This document shows positions 25,036 through 34,306 of a stretch of 64,000 nucleotides of DNA, piece after piece. The DNA is from Pholis gunnellus (Eukaryota; Chordata; Actinopteri; Perciformes; Pholidae), in NCBI GenBank assembly GCA_910591455.2, contig OU342808.1:11611904-11675903 (forward strand). Reading direction: 5' to 3'. Made by a program: the position numbers and the translations under genes. The notes below the pieces were generated by a model that worked only from the letters and a program-made list of their open reading frames with translations, searched no databases and was not told the origin of the DNA. Each line of letters begins with the position of its first letter. The stretch's first letter is position 1.

Positions 25036-28000
25036 CTAAAAAAAAAAAAGAACAGAACAGTAGTAAGTGACATTAAATTCAGGTCACAGGTTTGCATTTA
25101 TCTGCTTTTTCCAATGGCTTACATTAAGATCCTAGAATTCCTCGTCGAAAAAAAGAAGAAAAAAAAGCAAGAAAACATGACGGGGAGTCTTAATCCTACC
25201 TCATATCCATCTTTCCACCTGGTGGGCCCATTCCTCTTCCCCCTCTGCCACCCATTCGGTCCATGGGTGGTCCTCCACGCCCGGCTCCACGGAAACCTCC
25301 CCTATCCATTCCCCCCCGTCCTCTGAATCCACCGCGGTCGCCTCCCCAACCTCCACGGAAACCTCCAGGACCACCTGGGCCTCCGGCTCCCGCCGGCCCA
25401 CCACGGTCCATCCCTCTGCCTCCACGCATCCCCATTCCACCTCTGCCTCTGTCACCGCCGGGAGGGAAAGGAGGGCCACCGCCCAACCCTTCTGGTTTGG
25501 GGGCTTTGCACTGGTTACACTCCATCCTCCAGGCAAAGTTCTGGTTGCCGCAACCCCTGTGGACACAGACCATTAAATAAAATATAAACGAATCTTTGAT
25601 ACAAAAACAGACACTGCACTATGAAGTAATACATACGGGTTAGGACACTCCCAGTCCCCAGCTCTCTGCTGCATGTTGCCTCCTGTGGGCCCACCTCTGC
25701 CCATACCACGAGGACCGCCACGTGGGACGAACCCACCGCGCTCTCCTCCACGGCCCATCATACCTGATAAGAAAATGACAAAAAAATGTTTTAATCATGA
25801 GCCTATTCCCCTTGCATATGCTGCAGGGTTAAACTGTTTCTGCAAGTTTGTCATGTGAAGCCAGCGCCAGTCTAAAACTAACAAATACCGCTGACATTTA
25901 CCTCCACGACCCATCATACCATCTCTCATGGGCATGCCACCCCTCATTCCACCCATCATGGGCTTGCGACGTGCCATCGACACCTTAAGCCTTCGGCTTT
26001 GGAACTCCTTTCCTACAATTCAAGATAAAAAAACAATTCATAAGTTATATTACTTGAAGGAATGTTTTCAGTTTGGATTCATGCATTAGGTGTTCCGTTC
26101 ACAGCCAGTAAAATGTACCATCAAAATGCTCCACAGCTGCTTTGGCACAGATTGGCTCCTCGTAGGAAAGGGTGGCGTCTCCCTTTGGCTTTCCTGAGTC
26201 CTTGTCTGTGTAAATGTTGATGGCAGGCTGGCCAAGTCTGCGGTTAATCTTGACACACAAAGAAAAGTACAGTCAGTTCCCACATTAGTTCCGCTTACGG
26301 CAATATGTTAAGTGAGGAGCTATGCTTACCCTGATGGGGCCAACATGTTTAAAGAATTCAGCCATTTCCTCCAGGGTAGCCTTCTCAGTCAGTCCCGTGA
26401 TGTAGATTGTGCTGTTTTCAGAGTCATCCTGCTCTTCAGGTCGCCCTGCAACAAATACACAAAAATGTAAATGCGTAGCAAAACAATCTTCCCTAATACC
26501 AGAACAACAACAACAACAAGTATTCTGGAGATGAGGGAGTACGGGGGGTGGGGTGTCTAATAACATGACTACTCACCCGGTTCACGCTCATCGCTGTTCA
26601 TTGGTCCTGTAGTCCATCATTTGAGGGGGAAAGAAACAGATTGAGAAAAGTCAGTGTGTGAAACTTAAGTTCAGTGTACAACACCTGAAGAGCACTACAA
26701 AAGATAACCCAGACACTCCCTTATATAGATGCTGCCGGCCATATTGGGAAAGTTGAAAATGGCACCTTATGGTACACCACAATTCCCACAAGTGATATAT
26801 TGAATTGAAAATAGAACACCTCAGACCCTTTGGCAAATAACTGTGTGTCATTTGAAAAGCCTCAAAGACCAGTAAGAAATCCTCAAAAAAAACCTGGAAT
26901 TCGGCTCGTGAGATTTGTTAAAAAGCAGTAACACACATGTGAGTGGAAATTTGTCTTTAACCTGTCAAAAACTCATCGTCAGACCATAAGCAGTGACTGA
27001 ATTATACCAAGTACCCCAGAGAATATGGTCTCAGGCAGTGAAAAAAAAAAAAATCCAATATTTTCAGATATGTTCATGTAGATAAATTTTGCATACCACA
27101 ATGTAAGACACATCAATACTCGAAGCATATTTGCTCAAAAAGTTTAAGGCTTTGAAAGGACTAACCAGTGTAATACTCGTTAACTTACCACCAGGCTTAC
27201 TGAAGCCACCTCTGTCTCCAGCGCTGCTATGGGGAATAAATGGAGATATGAAGGCGACTTCCCTTTTACAGCCACTTCCATGGCTCGAGCAAAGTGGCTT
27301 GATTGAGGGAGTAATCAAAACATTCTAACTAGCCCAACAGCAGCTAAGAAAAACCCCAAAATGATAAAAACACAATCGACTTGAGGGGATAAAAGTATTA
27401 ACTATGTGCTTAACTAGCCGAATACAACTTCAGTGACAGTTTTGAGTAGCGGGTACATTTGTGCAAAATTATACTAATGATTAACATTTTTTTTCACAGC
27501 CTTTGAAAATGTGACAAAACCCAAACAACTGTACACAGGTACAAATATTTCAGATGCATTGAAGGCACAGTTGTACCAAGAAACAAGCCGGCACCAAAAT
27601 AAAATTTGTTCTTACAAAAAGTTACAGCCGCCCCGGATATATGTAAAAATGTAAAAGATAAACAATGCATCTGAAATTTGACATGATTAAGAGGTGTTCA
27701 CATTCACCAGCTAATAATAATAAAAATAAAAATACAATTATACAATTGTTCAAGACAAAACACCAAAAATATATTTTTTACAGTGTTTACCAGGGTTACG
27801 TTAAATCAAATACAAAGACTTTCATGTTAATTAAAATACCCATCATGCTTATAAAAACCACCATCCTCAGTTGTTGAAAAAAGGCAGACCCCGAATCTTT
27901 GTTTTAGCTCCCTCCTGCTGCTTAAGCTGGCGGCTCTGCACTGAGTACAGATACTTTTTAGAGAATAGATGGGTTTAAATGGCTCTCACTGTTACCTGCA

Positions 28001-31000
28001 CGGTATAAATGTGACAAAGCATGTTAAAAAGTGATCAAAAGAATGTGATCAAACATTTGTATTCCAAACCACAAAAACAATTTCAAACATTTCAAAATGA
28101 CATGATGTGCCCACTCCCCCCAAAACACACAAATACACCTGTGCAAAGCTAAGACTACATGTTAACTATAAGAAGATCTATGCCAAGTCTGAATTTATTG
28201 TATTTAGGGTTGTATTCCTATTTATGCAATTTGTTAATACTTTCTTGTTGTACAGTTGCTTGATTAGAGTGCTGTATCATATTAAAATATATGCCTAAAA
28301 ACTGTGTGTGTGGGTGTGTGTGCGTGTGTGTGTTAGCTGCACCAAAACCAGAAGAAAGAAGTCATGCAGAACTCTATTATTTAAAAAGATGTTTCGAATG
28401 GTGTACCTGAAAAGTACATACCAAGTTCTTTAAAGAAATGCACCGCTCCAGACCCAAAACTGAATGTTCAAGAGTTGAAAAGGGGGTTCTTTCCCAAAAA
28501 CCCTAAAAATGAAAACCTGTCAGGTCAAAGATCTATATTGGAAATTCAAAAATTGTTCAAAAAGGTTTTGTACTGATTTTAGTTTTACAGCCAAAACAAT
28601 GCCCAACCTTCAATGTTCACCTCCACACCCCCGGCCTCTCTCTTGGTAAGCCTTTAAATTCGTGTTCAGGGCAGCTGACTGTCAGTTCAACCGATTTGGG
28701 GTCAAACCATGTTTGGCTGCAGAGTATAGAAACATACGTGCATGGGACAAACCTGCACCGGGAGCAAATTTGATTGGCATTTCAATGAGGGTACCAGAGT
28801 AAATGTGTCACGGACCGGCTCAATTGAGTTTTAACTCCACTACCAGGACGGATACACACCTCAATACAAGTAGAATACACCTGAATGCCGGTTCTTGTAG
28901 TACGGCTGAGATTAGTCTGGATCCCGCTGGACCAAAACCCATTGACTGAACGCACCTGCACTAAGACAATCATTAGAGCAGTCCTACAACATGGCTATAA
29001 TCTAATATACTGCGTTTCTTCATGTCTTATAATATCACTAGACGCGTTGTTGTTGTTTTTTGTCCAGCTATGTCACGGTGTGACACCACAAACCGCTGCC
29101 AGTACATGTCTGTCAAATAACAGCGGCTGTTTTAGAAAATTAAGCGTCATTTTTATATTATATGCTCTCAATATTTTGCCCATACTGCAAGTCTACAGTT
29201 TACCAATTCCTTTTTAGCTTGGATGGATATTGAGACATTAACAAAACATGTTTTTAAAAGATTTGAGAGCTTGGTATCAAGTGATAATTCTGGTCGTCTT
29301 TTATGACCAATGTGTGCCTCAAGCAGAAACTTGAGTGAAAGTAGTTCATTGTTTTTGGTTTTTAAGTCTTGCAGTACCATTAGCATATTTGACTCTGCTA
29401 TTTGTGCGGTGCCATTTTTCTTTTACTTCACCGGGCCAGTCAAATGAGGACAAATACTTGTTGCCAGTGATAGCCTCGTAAAACCCAACCATAACACCAT
29501 TGAATGCATCCGCAAGTAAAAAGGGTCGAAAAACCGTAGGAGGAAATATATGGACCCAAATATAGCACTCGAAAATGAGTTTTTGAAATGCAGCAGAATT
29601 TACTGCACGAGACCCGCGTCTATTTATAAAGGTTATGTTGTACGGTGTTGCAGGACACTACTCAGTTTAGTTAAGTATTGTGAAGCTGGAATCACAATAA
29701 TTGGGGGAAAGAAATCTGCATGATTTATCCAACCGCTAATTGCATTCTAGTATTTGTAAGTGTGTCACTCTGAAGCAAAGTGGGAAAGTGGTTTAAAGGG
29801 TGCTGCTGATCGTGAGTGTTTGACCTTTCCTCAAGGAAACCCATGATAATTCTGATGTGTATGTAAGATATAATTGCAATAAGATTCTATCACATTACCT
29901 GACCAATCATGAAGTAATTTCTCAGTTATCCCAAAACTTTTTGATACGACTCATAATCAAATGATGTCCTATGCTTTAAGCTGTTCAACCTAAATGTTTC
30001 TGCACAGGTCTCTGATCAACTTTGATTAAAAACAATAAGGGACAAAGTTTTCTTACCTTTGGCAAAATTAGAGGCAGGGCTGAGAGAAACTGGGTGAGAT
30101 TAGCTACAATTAATGCCAATGTTGGCATAGACTACATCTTTCATTTGGCCCTTAGGCTTTATAGGGGTAACCCATCATTTATCAGCATTAACTGCTGATA
30201 AATCGCGACCACCTCATAGTATACGAGAAAAACTGCAGCATAAATGATTGGAATGCTACTTTGGGTTATTCCAACTGTTTCTGATGACCCTTGTCTCAGC
30301 CCTGCCCCTAGTGGCCACAGCACCTGCAGAGTTAAAATACATGTGAGGTTGAGTGCTAAGGAAAGACACTTACCCCATGCCACGGCCCATGCCTCCACGG
30401 CCACGGTGCATCATCCCACCGCGATCAAAGCCGTCCCTGCTAGGGCCCCGGTTTTCCCCTGACCCCGAGTACCTTGAAGACTCGGAGCCAGAGTAACCAG
30501 AACCTCCACTCTGGCCATCCTGTCTGTAATTATCTACAAAGCAGGAGCACAAATGGATCAACATATGTTTTACAGACAATAAGATGAACTGTATCAATGA
30601 AGATCAGAAGCAGCTGTTAGGCACGGTTGAGCAGGCTTACTGTAATGGTTGGACTGGTTGTAACTAGGAGGTCCACTTTGCTGACTGTACTGGCTGGCTG
30701 CAGGCTGACTATAGGAACCAGAAGCCTGAGGAGGGTAAGCAGGAGGAGCCTGTTGCTGCTGCTGGGTCGGCTGCTGGTACCCCTGCTGGCCGTAGCTAGC
30801 CTGCTGGGCCTGGTAGCCAGATTGTTGCTGGCCATATGCTGCTGGCTGGGAGTAGCTACTTTGGCTGTAACTGGCGGGCTGGCTGCTAGCATTGTAACTG
30901 ACCGAGGCAAACAAAGACAGGGCATTGAGTTAAACGATGAGCATGTCCTTGTGGAATTCATGCATTTGGTTTCAAGCTGAGGGGTACATACCTCTGTGGT

Positions 31001-32997
31001 GCAGTAGGAGCCGCCTGCTGGCCATAACCAGGGTAGGCAGACTGGGCAGTGTAGCCTGGCTGAGAGCCGTAAGACTGGGATGCAGCTGGAGCAGCAGCAG
31101 CAGGAGTACTGTCATAACCACTGGCTCCATAGCTCTGGGTTGACTGGGAGTAGGTGTTAGTGGCAGACTGGGCAGCAGGATAGCCAGCTGTGGGGAAAAG
31201 AACATTTAAAAAAATGTATCTTATTGTGTGTGATAAACATAAAGTTCAACCTTGAGGAGATTTCTGAAACAACATAAGAATGAATTTGACTTTACGGGTA
31301 GTCTTTCAAACAAACACTCTAAGCTGCAGACAAATGGTGGTCAATTCAAATCTTCAGAATTCAATGTCCGTATGCATTTACCATTGCACATCAGATTTAC
31401 ATTAGTCAGTCCCTGTTCAATTCACTGCCCTGTTGCAAGTTCGTAACCGTTTTAAAATCTGATTTGAGTAGCCAGAGTCAAAGACAACTGTATCACAATT
31501 CAAAAGGACATTGTACAAATTGTAGTATTGCGTGCACTAATGCATGTTTAAAACAGAGGTCACTTTGTCCCGTATTTGCTTTGGGCAACATTTTGTTTGG
31601 TTCCCACCCATTGCACGTATTTCTAAGCAGAACCACATAACATTTGTCAAATGTCCTGTTTAAAGAACCGACCTGCTGCAGGCTGGGCGTATGAGGATCC
31701 ATACTGTTGTTGCTGCTGCTGAGTGTAGCCTCCAGCGGCAGGTGTTGTCTGGGTGTAACTGCTGTCAGCAGCAGCAGGTTGGGCATATGATCCATAACTC
31801 TGTTGACCATAGCTCTGCTGGAAAAAAATAAAACAGGGCATGCTTTAGCTGCTAGGTAGAATAAACATTAACTTTACCAATAAGACTTTAGATCTAATTA
31901 GTTCATGCTTCAATAAGACCAACATTGATCATGATACCCATACTGCTTCCTCTTCCCATTTTACCCTCATTAACTGTTGCAAGCCAGGTGTGTGCTGTAG
32001 TTAGTATTTATATATTTAATCAACAAATTCAGTCTTTAAAAGTAGATCTAATTAGTTCATGCTTCAATAAGACCAACATTGATCATTATACCCATACTGC
32101 TTCCTCTTCCCATTTTACCCTCATTAACTGTTGCAAGCCAGGTGTGTGCTGTAGTTAGTATTTATATATTTAATCAACAAATTCAGTCTTTAAAATAATC
32201 CATGGAGTTAAAATGACAACTATCATAACAAAAGTCAGGGTGGGCTACAGTCGAACAGTTGCTTTCCCGACCATGTTAAATCTCACCTGTGCAGATTGTC
32301 CATAGCTTTGTGAGGGCTGGGCAGCATAAGCTGCATACCTGGAAAACACAAATGGGAGTTTTAGGACGACAGTATCACTGAGTAGTATCGTACACGCATG
32401 CACACATATATACACAAGCATTGCATTCAATCACTTGAACGGGTTCTTACCCTTGCTGAGCTGTGGTCTGACTGTAGGTGCTGTAATCTGCTAAAGAAAA
32501 GTTACACGTTTGTTAGCTAAGGACTGAGCGGTATTTGCACGGTATTTGCGCGCGACCAGCGATGCTAATGCTAGCAGCACGCGACACCGGGCCGTTGTTA
32601 GGACGCCATTCAACGACGCCGATGTAGGTTAAGACATTCCTCGAACAGGACGGCGCTTCAAAACGTACATATAGGAATATCAGCACGCACATTACAAATA
32701 TTTCGATAAATGTGGTAATCCGGCGTCCATTATCTACTTCGCTATGCAGAAATGTTAAACCCATCCGGTTGAAAATACCTCAGCGCCTCGATAAGCTAAC
32801 ATGACTACTAGGCCTTGTGGCTAACGTTAGCGCGAGCTAACGCTAAACGATATTTGAAGCTATACAAGCCGAACAAATTCATTATGCCAGTACAATCTAT
32901 TTTACAATAAACCAAACCCCTTAGTTGCTTAAGTTAAATAACAGGTATTCATCAAAATACGCATCACAATTCTCTACTCACCCGGAGCCGACGCCAT
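24999..32997 (-). CDS. ewsr1: EWS RNA-binding protein 1 (FET family), fifteen coding exons
   Basis: Fifteen exons on the minus strand give 1809 nt, 602 residues plus stop, with every junction in phase. Order of domains: a Ser/Tyr/Gly/Gln-rich low-complexity activation domain (about 1-235); a first RGG segment (about 245-300); an RRM (about 322-407) with RNP2-like IYITGL and RNP1-like KGDATLSY; a second RGG segment; a RanBP2-type zinc finger with C469, C474, C485, C488; a long RGG-rich region (about 495-590); and a C-terminal PY nuclear localisation signal, RDHRQERRERPY. The family acts in the nucleus in transcription, splicing and RNA transport, binding RNA through RGG/RRM/ZnF and condensing through the SYGQ domain. 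Human EWSR1 is 656 residues by memory. FUS and TAF15 are excluded by the RRM and tail sequence and by synteny. Teleosts may hold two paralogues; which one this is cannot be told here. Confidence 0.97.
25200..25556 (-). CDS. ewsr1: ewsr1 coding exon 14: zinc finger second half and RGG3
   Basis: 357 nt. Starts GCGNQNFAWRMECNQCKAPK, completing the RanBP2 zinc finger, then a Gly/Arg-rich stretch (DRGGFRGRGGMDRGG) ending GGKMDMR. Donor GTAGGA. Confidence 0.95.
25637..25763 (-). CDS. ewsr1: ewsr1 coding exon 13: RGG and zinc finger first half
   Basis: 127 nt. Encodes MMGRGGERGGFVPRGGPRG and then QQRAGDWECPNP, which contributes C469 of the zinc finger. Donor GTATGT. Confidence 0.95.
25902..26012 (-). 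CDS. ewsr1: ewsr1 coding exon 12: end of RRM
   Basis: 111 nt. Encodes GKEFQSRRLKVSMARRKPMM, the last strand of the RRM, followed by a Met/Gly-rich linker. Donor GTAAAT. Confidence 0.93.
26119..26248 (-). CDS. ewsr1: ewsr1 coding exon 11: RRM core
   Basis: 130 nt. Encodes INRRLGQPAINIYTDKDSGK followed by PKGDATLSYEEP, which holds the RNP1-like motif. Acceptor CAAG, donor GTACAT, a slightly weak donor. Confidence 0.93.
26330..26445 (-). CDS. ewsr1: ewsr1 coding exon 10: RRM start
   Basis: 116 nt. Encodes GRPEEQDDSENSTIYITGL and then TLEEMAEFFKHVGPIR. Contains the RNP2-like motif. Phase 1 in, phase 0 out. Confidence 0.95.
26577..26606 (-). CDS. ewsr1: ewsr1 coding exon 9: 30-nt microexon
   Basis: Encodes GPMNSDEREP between CTACAG and GTGAGT. 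It sits where human has GPMDEGPDLD. The exon is exactly 30 nt, so skipping it would keep the frame. Confidence 0.85.
27189..27226 (-). CDS. ewsr1: ewsr1 coding exon 8: 38-nt exon
   Basis: Encodes SAGDRGGFSKPG, matching human SAGERGGFNKPG. The acceptor is a NAGNAG (TAGCAG), so the first codon may be included or lost. Donor GTAAGT. Confidence 0.92.
27227..30373 (-). other. ewsr1: ewsr1 intron 7 (largest ewsr1 intron)
   Basis: 3.1 kb, GTAAGT donor. AT-rich, with a short impure GT tract near 28304-28334. No further exon was found between the two phase-matched flanking exons. By alignment it corresponds to human intron 8, in the region where tumour translocation breaks cluster in human. Confidence 0.75.
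30374..30533 (-). CDS. ewsr1: ewsr1 coding exon 7: first RGG segment
   Basis: 160 nt. Encodes NYRQDGQSGGSGYSGSES and then DGFDRGGMMHRGRGGMGRGM. Acceptor TTGTAG, donor GTAAGT. Confidence 0.95.
30641..30897 (-). CDS. ewsr1: ewsr1 coding exon 6: SYGQ-rich domain
   Basis: 257 nt of Ser/Tyr/Gln repeats (SYNASSQPASYSQSSYSQP, QQGYQQPTQQQQQAPPAYPP). Phase 2 in, phase 1 out, donor GTAAGC. Confidence 0.93.
30992..31187 (-). CDS. ewsr1: ewsr1 coding exon 5: SYGQ-rich domain
   Basis: 196 nt. Encodes GYPAAQSATNTYSQSTQSYG and then QSAYPGYGQQAAPTAPQ. The frame is fixed by phase with exons 4 and 6. Acceptor CCACAG, donor GTATGT. Confidence 0.92.
31188..31672 (-). other. ewsr1: ewsr1 intron 4
   Basis: 485 bp between exons 4 and 5, AT-rich. 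I see no other feature. Confidence 0.75.
31673..31817 (-). CDS. ewsr1: ewsr1 coding exon 4: SYGQ-rich domain
   Basis: 145 nt. Encodes QSYGQQSYGSYAQPAAADSS and then GGYTQQQQQQYGSSYAQPAA. The acceptor TTTCCAGCAG is a NAGNAG, so the first Gln may be omitted. Donor GTCGGT is off-consensus. Confidence 0.9.
31889..32196. repeat. 154-bp tandem duplication in ewsr1 intron 3
   Basis: Copy one is 31889-32042 and copy two 32043-32196. The two copies start TAGATCTAATTAGTTCATGC and end alike at TTCAGTCTTTAAAA. I see one substitution inside the units (GATCATGATACC against GATCATTATACC). It does not touch an exon. Confidence 0.93.
32287..32338 (-). CDS. ewsr1: ewsr1 coding exon 3
   Basis: 52 nt. Encodes YAAYAAQPSQSYGQSAQ in the SYGQ domain. 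Acceptor TTCCAG, donor GTGAGA. Phase 2 in, 0 out. Confidence 0.92.
32451..32487 (-). CDS. ewsr1: ewsr1 coding exon 2
   Basis: 37 nt. Encodes DYSTYSQTTAQQG, close to human DYSTYSQAAAQQG. Acceptor AGCAG, donor GTAAGA. Confidence 0.95.
32488..32981 (-). other. ewsr1: ewsr1 intron 1
   Basis: 494 bp, richer in CpG than downstream introns, as expected next to a housekeeping promoter. Contains GCTAGC/GCTAAC-type short palindromic words near 32560-32850 but no exon. Confidence 0.7.
32982..32997 (-). CDS. ewsr1: ewsr1 coding exon 1: start codon
   Basis: 16 nt encoding MASAP plus one base before GTGAGT. Human EWSR1 also starts MAS with a split codon after 16 nt, which fixes the start. Confidence 0.93.
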
Positions 32998-33110
32998 TTT
33001 AATGTGCCTTTAGAAGACGACTGGACGAGTCTGGTTGCTGGAGAAATGTAACCCTCTTTGCAGGAAACACAAGTCTCGCGATAAATACCAGCTATCGCGT
33101 GAACAGCGAC
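32998..33110 (-). promoter_or_regulatory. ewsr1: ewsr1 core promoter and 5' leader
   Basis: Immediately upstream of the ATG. TCTCGCGA, a known promoter element of housekeeping genes, lies at 33074-33081, with a second TCGCG at 33094-33098. No TATA box at a suitable place. The transcription start is not determinable here. Confidence 0.5.
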
Positions 33111-33960
33111 CTTACTCTTGAATAATCACTTTCACGTTTTAAGATTAAACAGCCTACAATATTAAAACATAATTTGATTCATTTCAAAAATAAAAAAAAC
33201 AACTTACTATCCTATAATATACTATGCTACTATGGTAATATATTAAAGTAGAAAAGCATGTCGGTGCTGACAAGGTGAGAATGTTTATAAAATCATGTAA
33301 AAGATTTAACCAAAGCTTCCCTATATCTTTGGCTTGTAATCCCTAACAAAGCAGTCTAGTTGAGACCACGTGTGGTGTTTAAAATGTATTTGATTTGCTC
33401 GCAGTTCCACCAAAGAGTTATACATTTCTCAATTGGTTTAATTTGAAAAAGATTGAGCTCTAAAGTGAAAATAGTCTCCCTCTTCTTTTTAAATCAATAA
33501 TCAGACCCACCGACCTCTAGATTGGGAACCACTGGACTAAACTACCAATAGTTAAGCAAGATTTTGATTGCAAAACTTTAACTTCTAATGGGGTATTTTG
33601 ACAGATTATTGTTTGAATACTTCCTCCAAAAATGGGAAAAAGTACCAGAAGTCTATAGTGACATCTTCAAATTGCTTGTTTTGTCTGACCAACAGTCATA
33701 CGAACTAATATATTCCATTTTACTAAAAAATCCTCACTTTTAAGAAGCTACATCCGGATATTTTTTGATATTTTAAAGGACGTAAAAGCGGAATCGATTA
33801 TCAAAACTGTTGGCAATTTATTATCGTTTCACCACTTGTTATAATTTACAAGACAAGTCTTTGCAGTGTGAATTTGGCTGTTTTCTATGCAAACTTGTGT
33901 CAGTGTGTCCAATAGGTGGCAGCAATGCGCCCAACTCTAGTTTTCCGGGTACCTGGTAGT
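33111..33960. other. Intergenic spacer between divergent ewsr1 and rhbdd3
   Basis: AT-rich, no exon. Contains a short decayed repeat piece (33780-33832) resembling the dispersed element at 37862-38138. Confidence 0.65.
33780..33832. mobile_element. Short remnant of dispersed DNA-transposon-like repeat
   Basis: The words AATCGATTATCAAAACTGTT and GGCAATTTATTATCG match the interior of a common fish repeat whose longer copy is at 37862-38138 (ATTATCAAAATTGCGGCAGAT). Too short for boundaries. Confidence 0.4.
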
Positions 33961-33968
33961 AAAAACAA

Positions 33969-34143
33969 AGAAGAAGAAGAAGAAGAAGAAGACTGAGTGC
34001 GGAAGTAGACGTCCACTTAGCCCTCAACAGTGTATCTTTAACCTCACAGGTGTGTTGTAATAGTACACGCAGTGGTAGAGATGTGTTGACAAGTTAAATT
34101 ATGGAGGATTTGTGAGTGAAGACACTACAGCTTATCCTAAATA
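33969..34143 (+). promoter_or_regulatory. rhbdd3: rhbdd3 promoter and 5' leader
   Basis: An AAG trinucleotide repeat (33969-33991) is followed by CGGAAGT at 34000-34006, an ETS-type site. Two tiny upstream reading frames (ATG TGT TGA at 34081; ATGGAGGATTTGTGA at 34101-34115) precede the start. An in-frame stop TAA at 34138-34140 lies just before the ATG. Confidence 0.45.
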
Positions 34144-34306
34144 ATGCTTCCTCGTGTATTGTCAGTATGGTTTTGGTTTGGGTCAGATCGCCCTGGATTC
34201 TGTCTGGGAACATCTTTATTGACGACACTCACGCTTGTGATGTATGCTGGGGGCATCCAGGCAAGTCTCACCGTCGGTCCAGGTGGAGACTTCCCCAGGC
34301 TCAGAG
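34144..34306 (+). CDS. rhbdd3: rhbdd3 coding exon 1
   Basis: 163 nt from MLPRVLSVWFWFGSDRPGF through the first membrane segment to DFPRLR. Donor GTAACT, phase 1. The frame agrees with exon 2. The overlapping frame starting at 34116 does not continue. Confidence 0.88.

Noticed and set aside
25263..25580. Plus-strand Pro-rich frame opposite ewsr1 exon 14
   Set aside because: Mirror of the Gly/Arg-rich RGG coding sequence on the minus strand.
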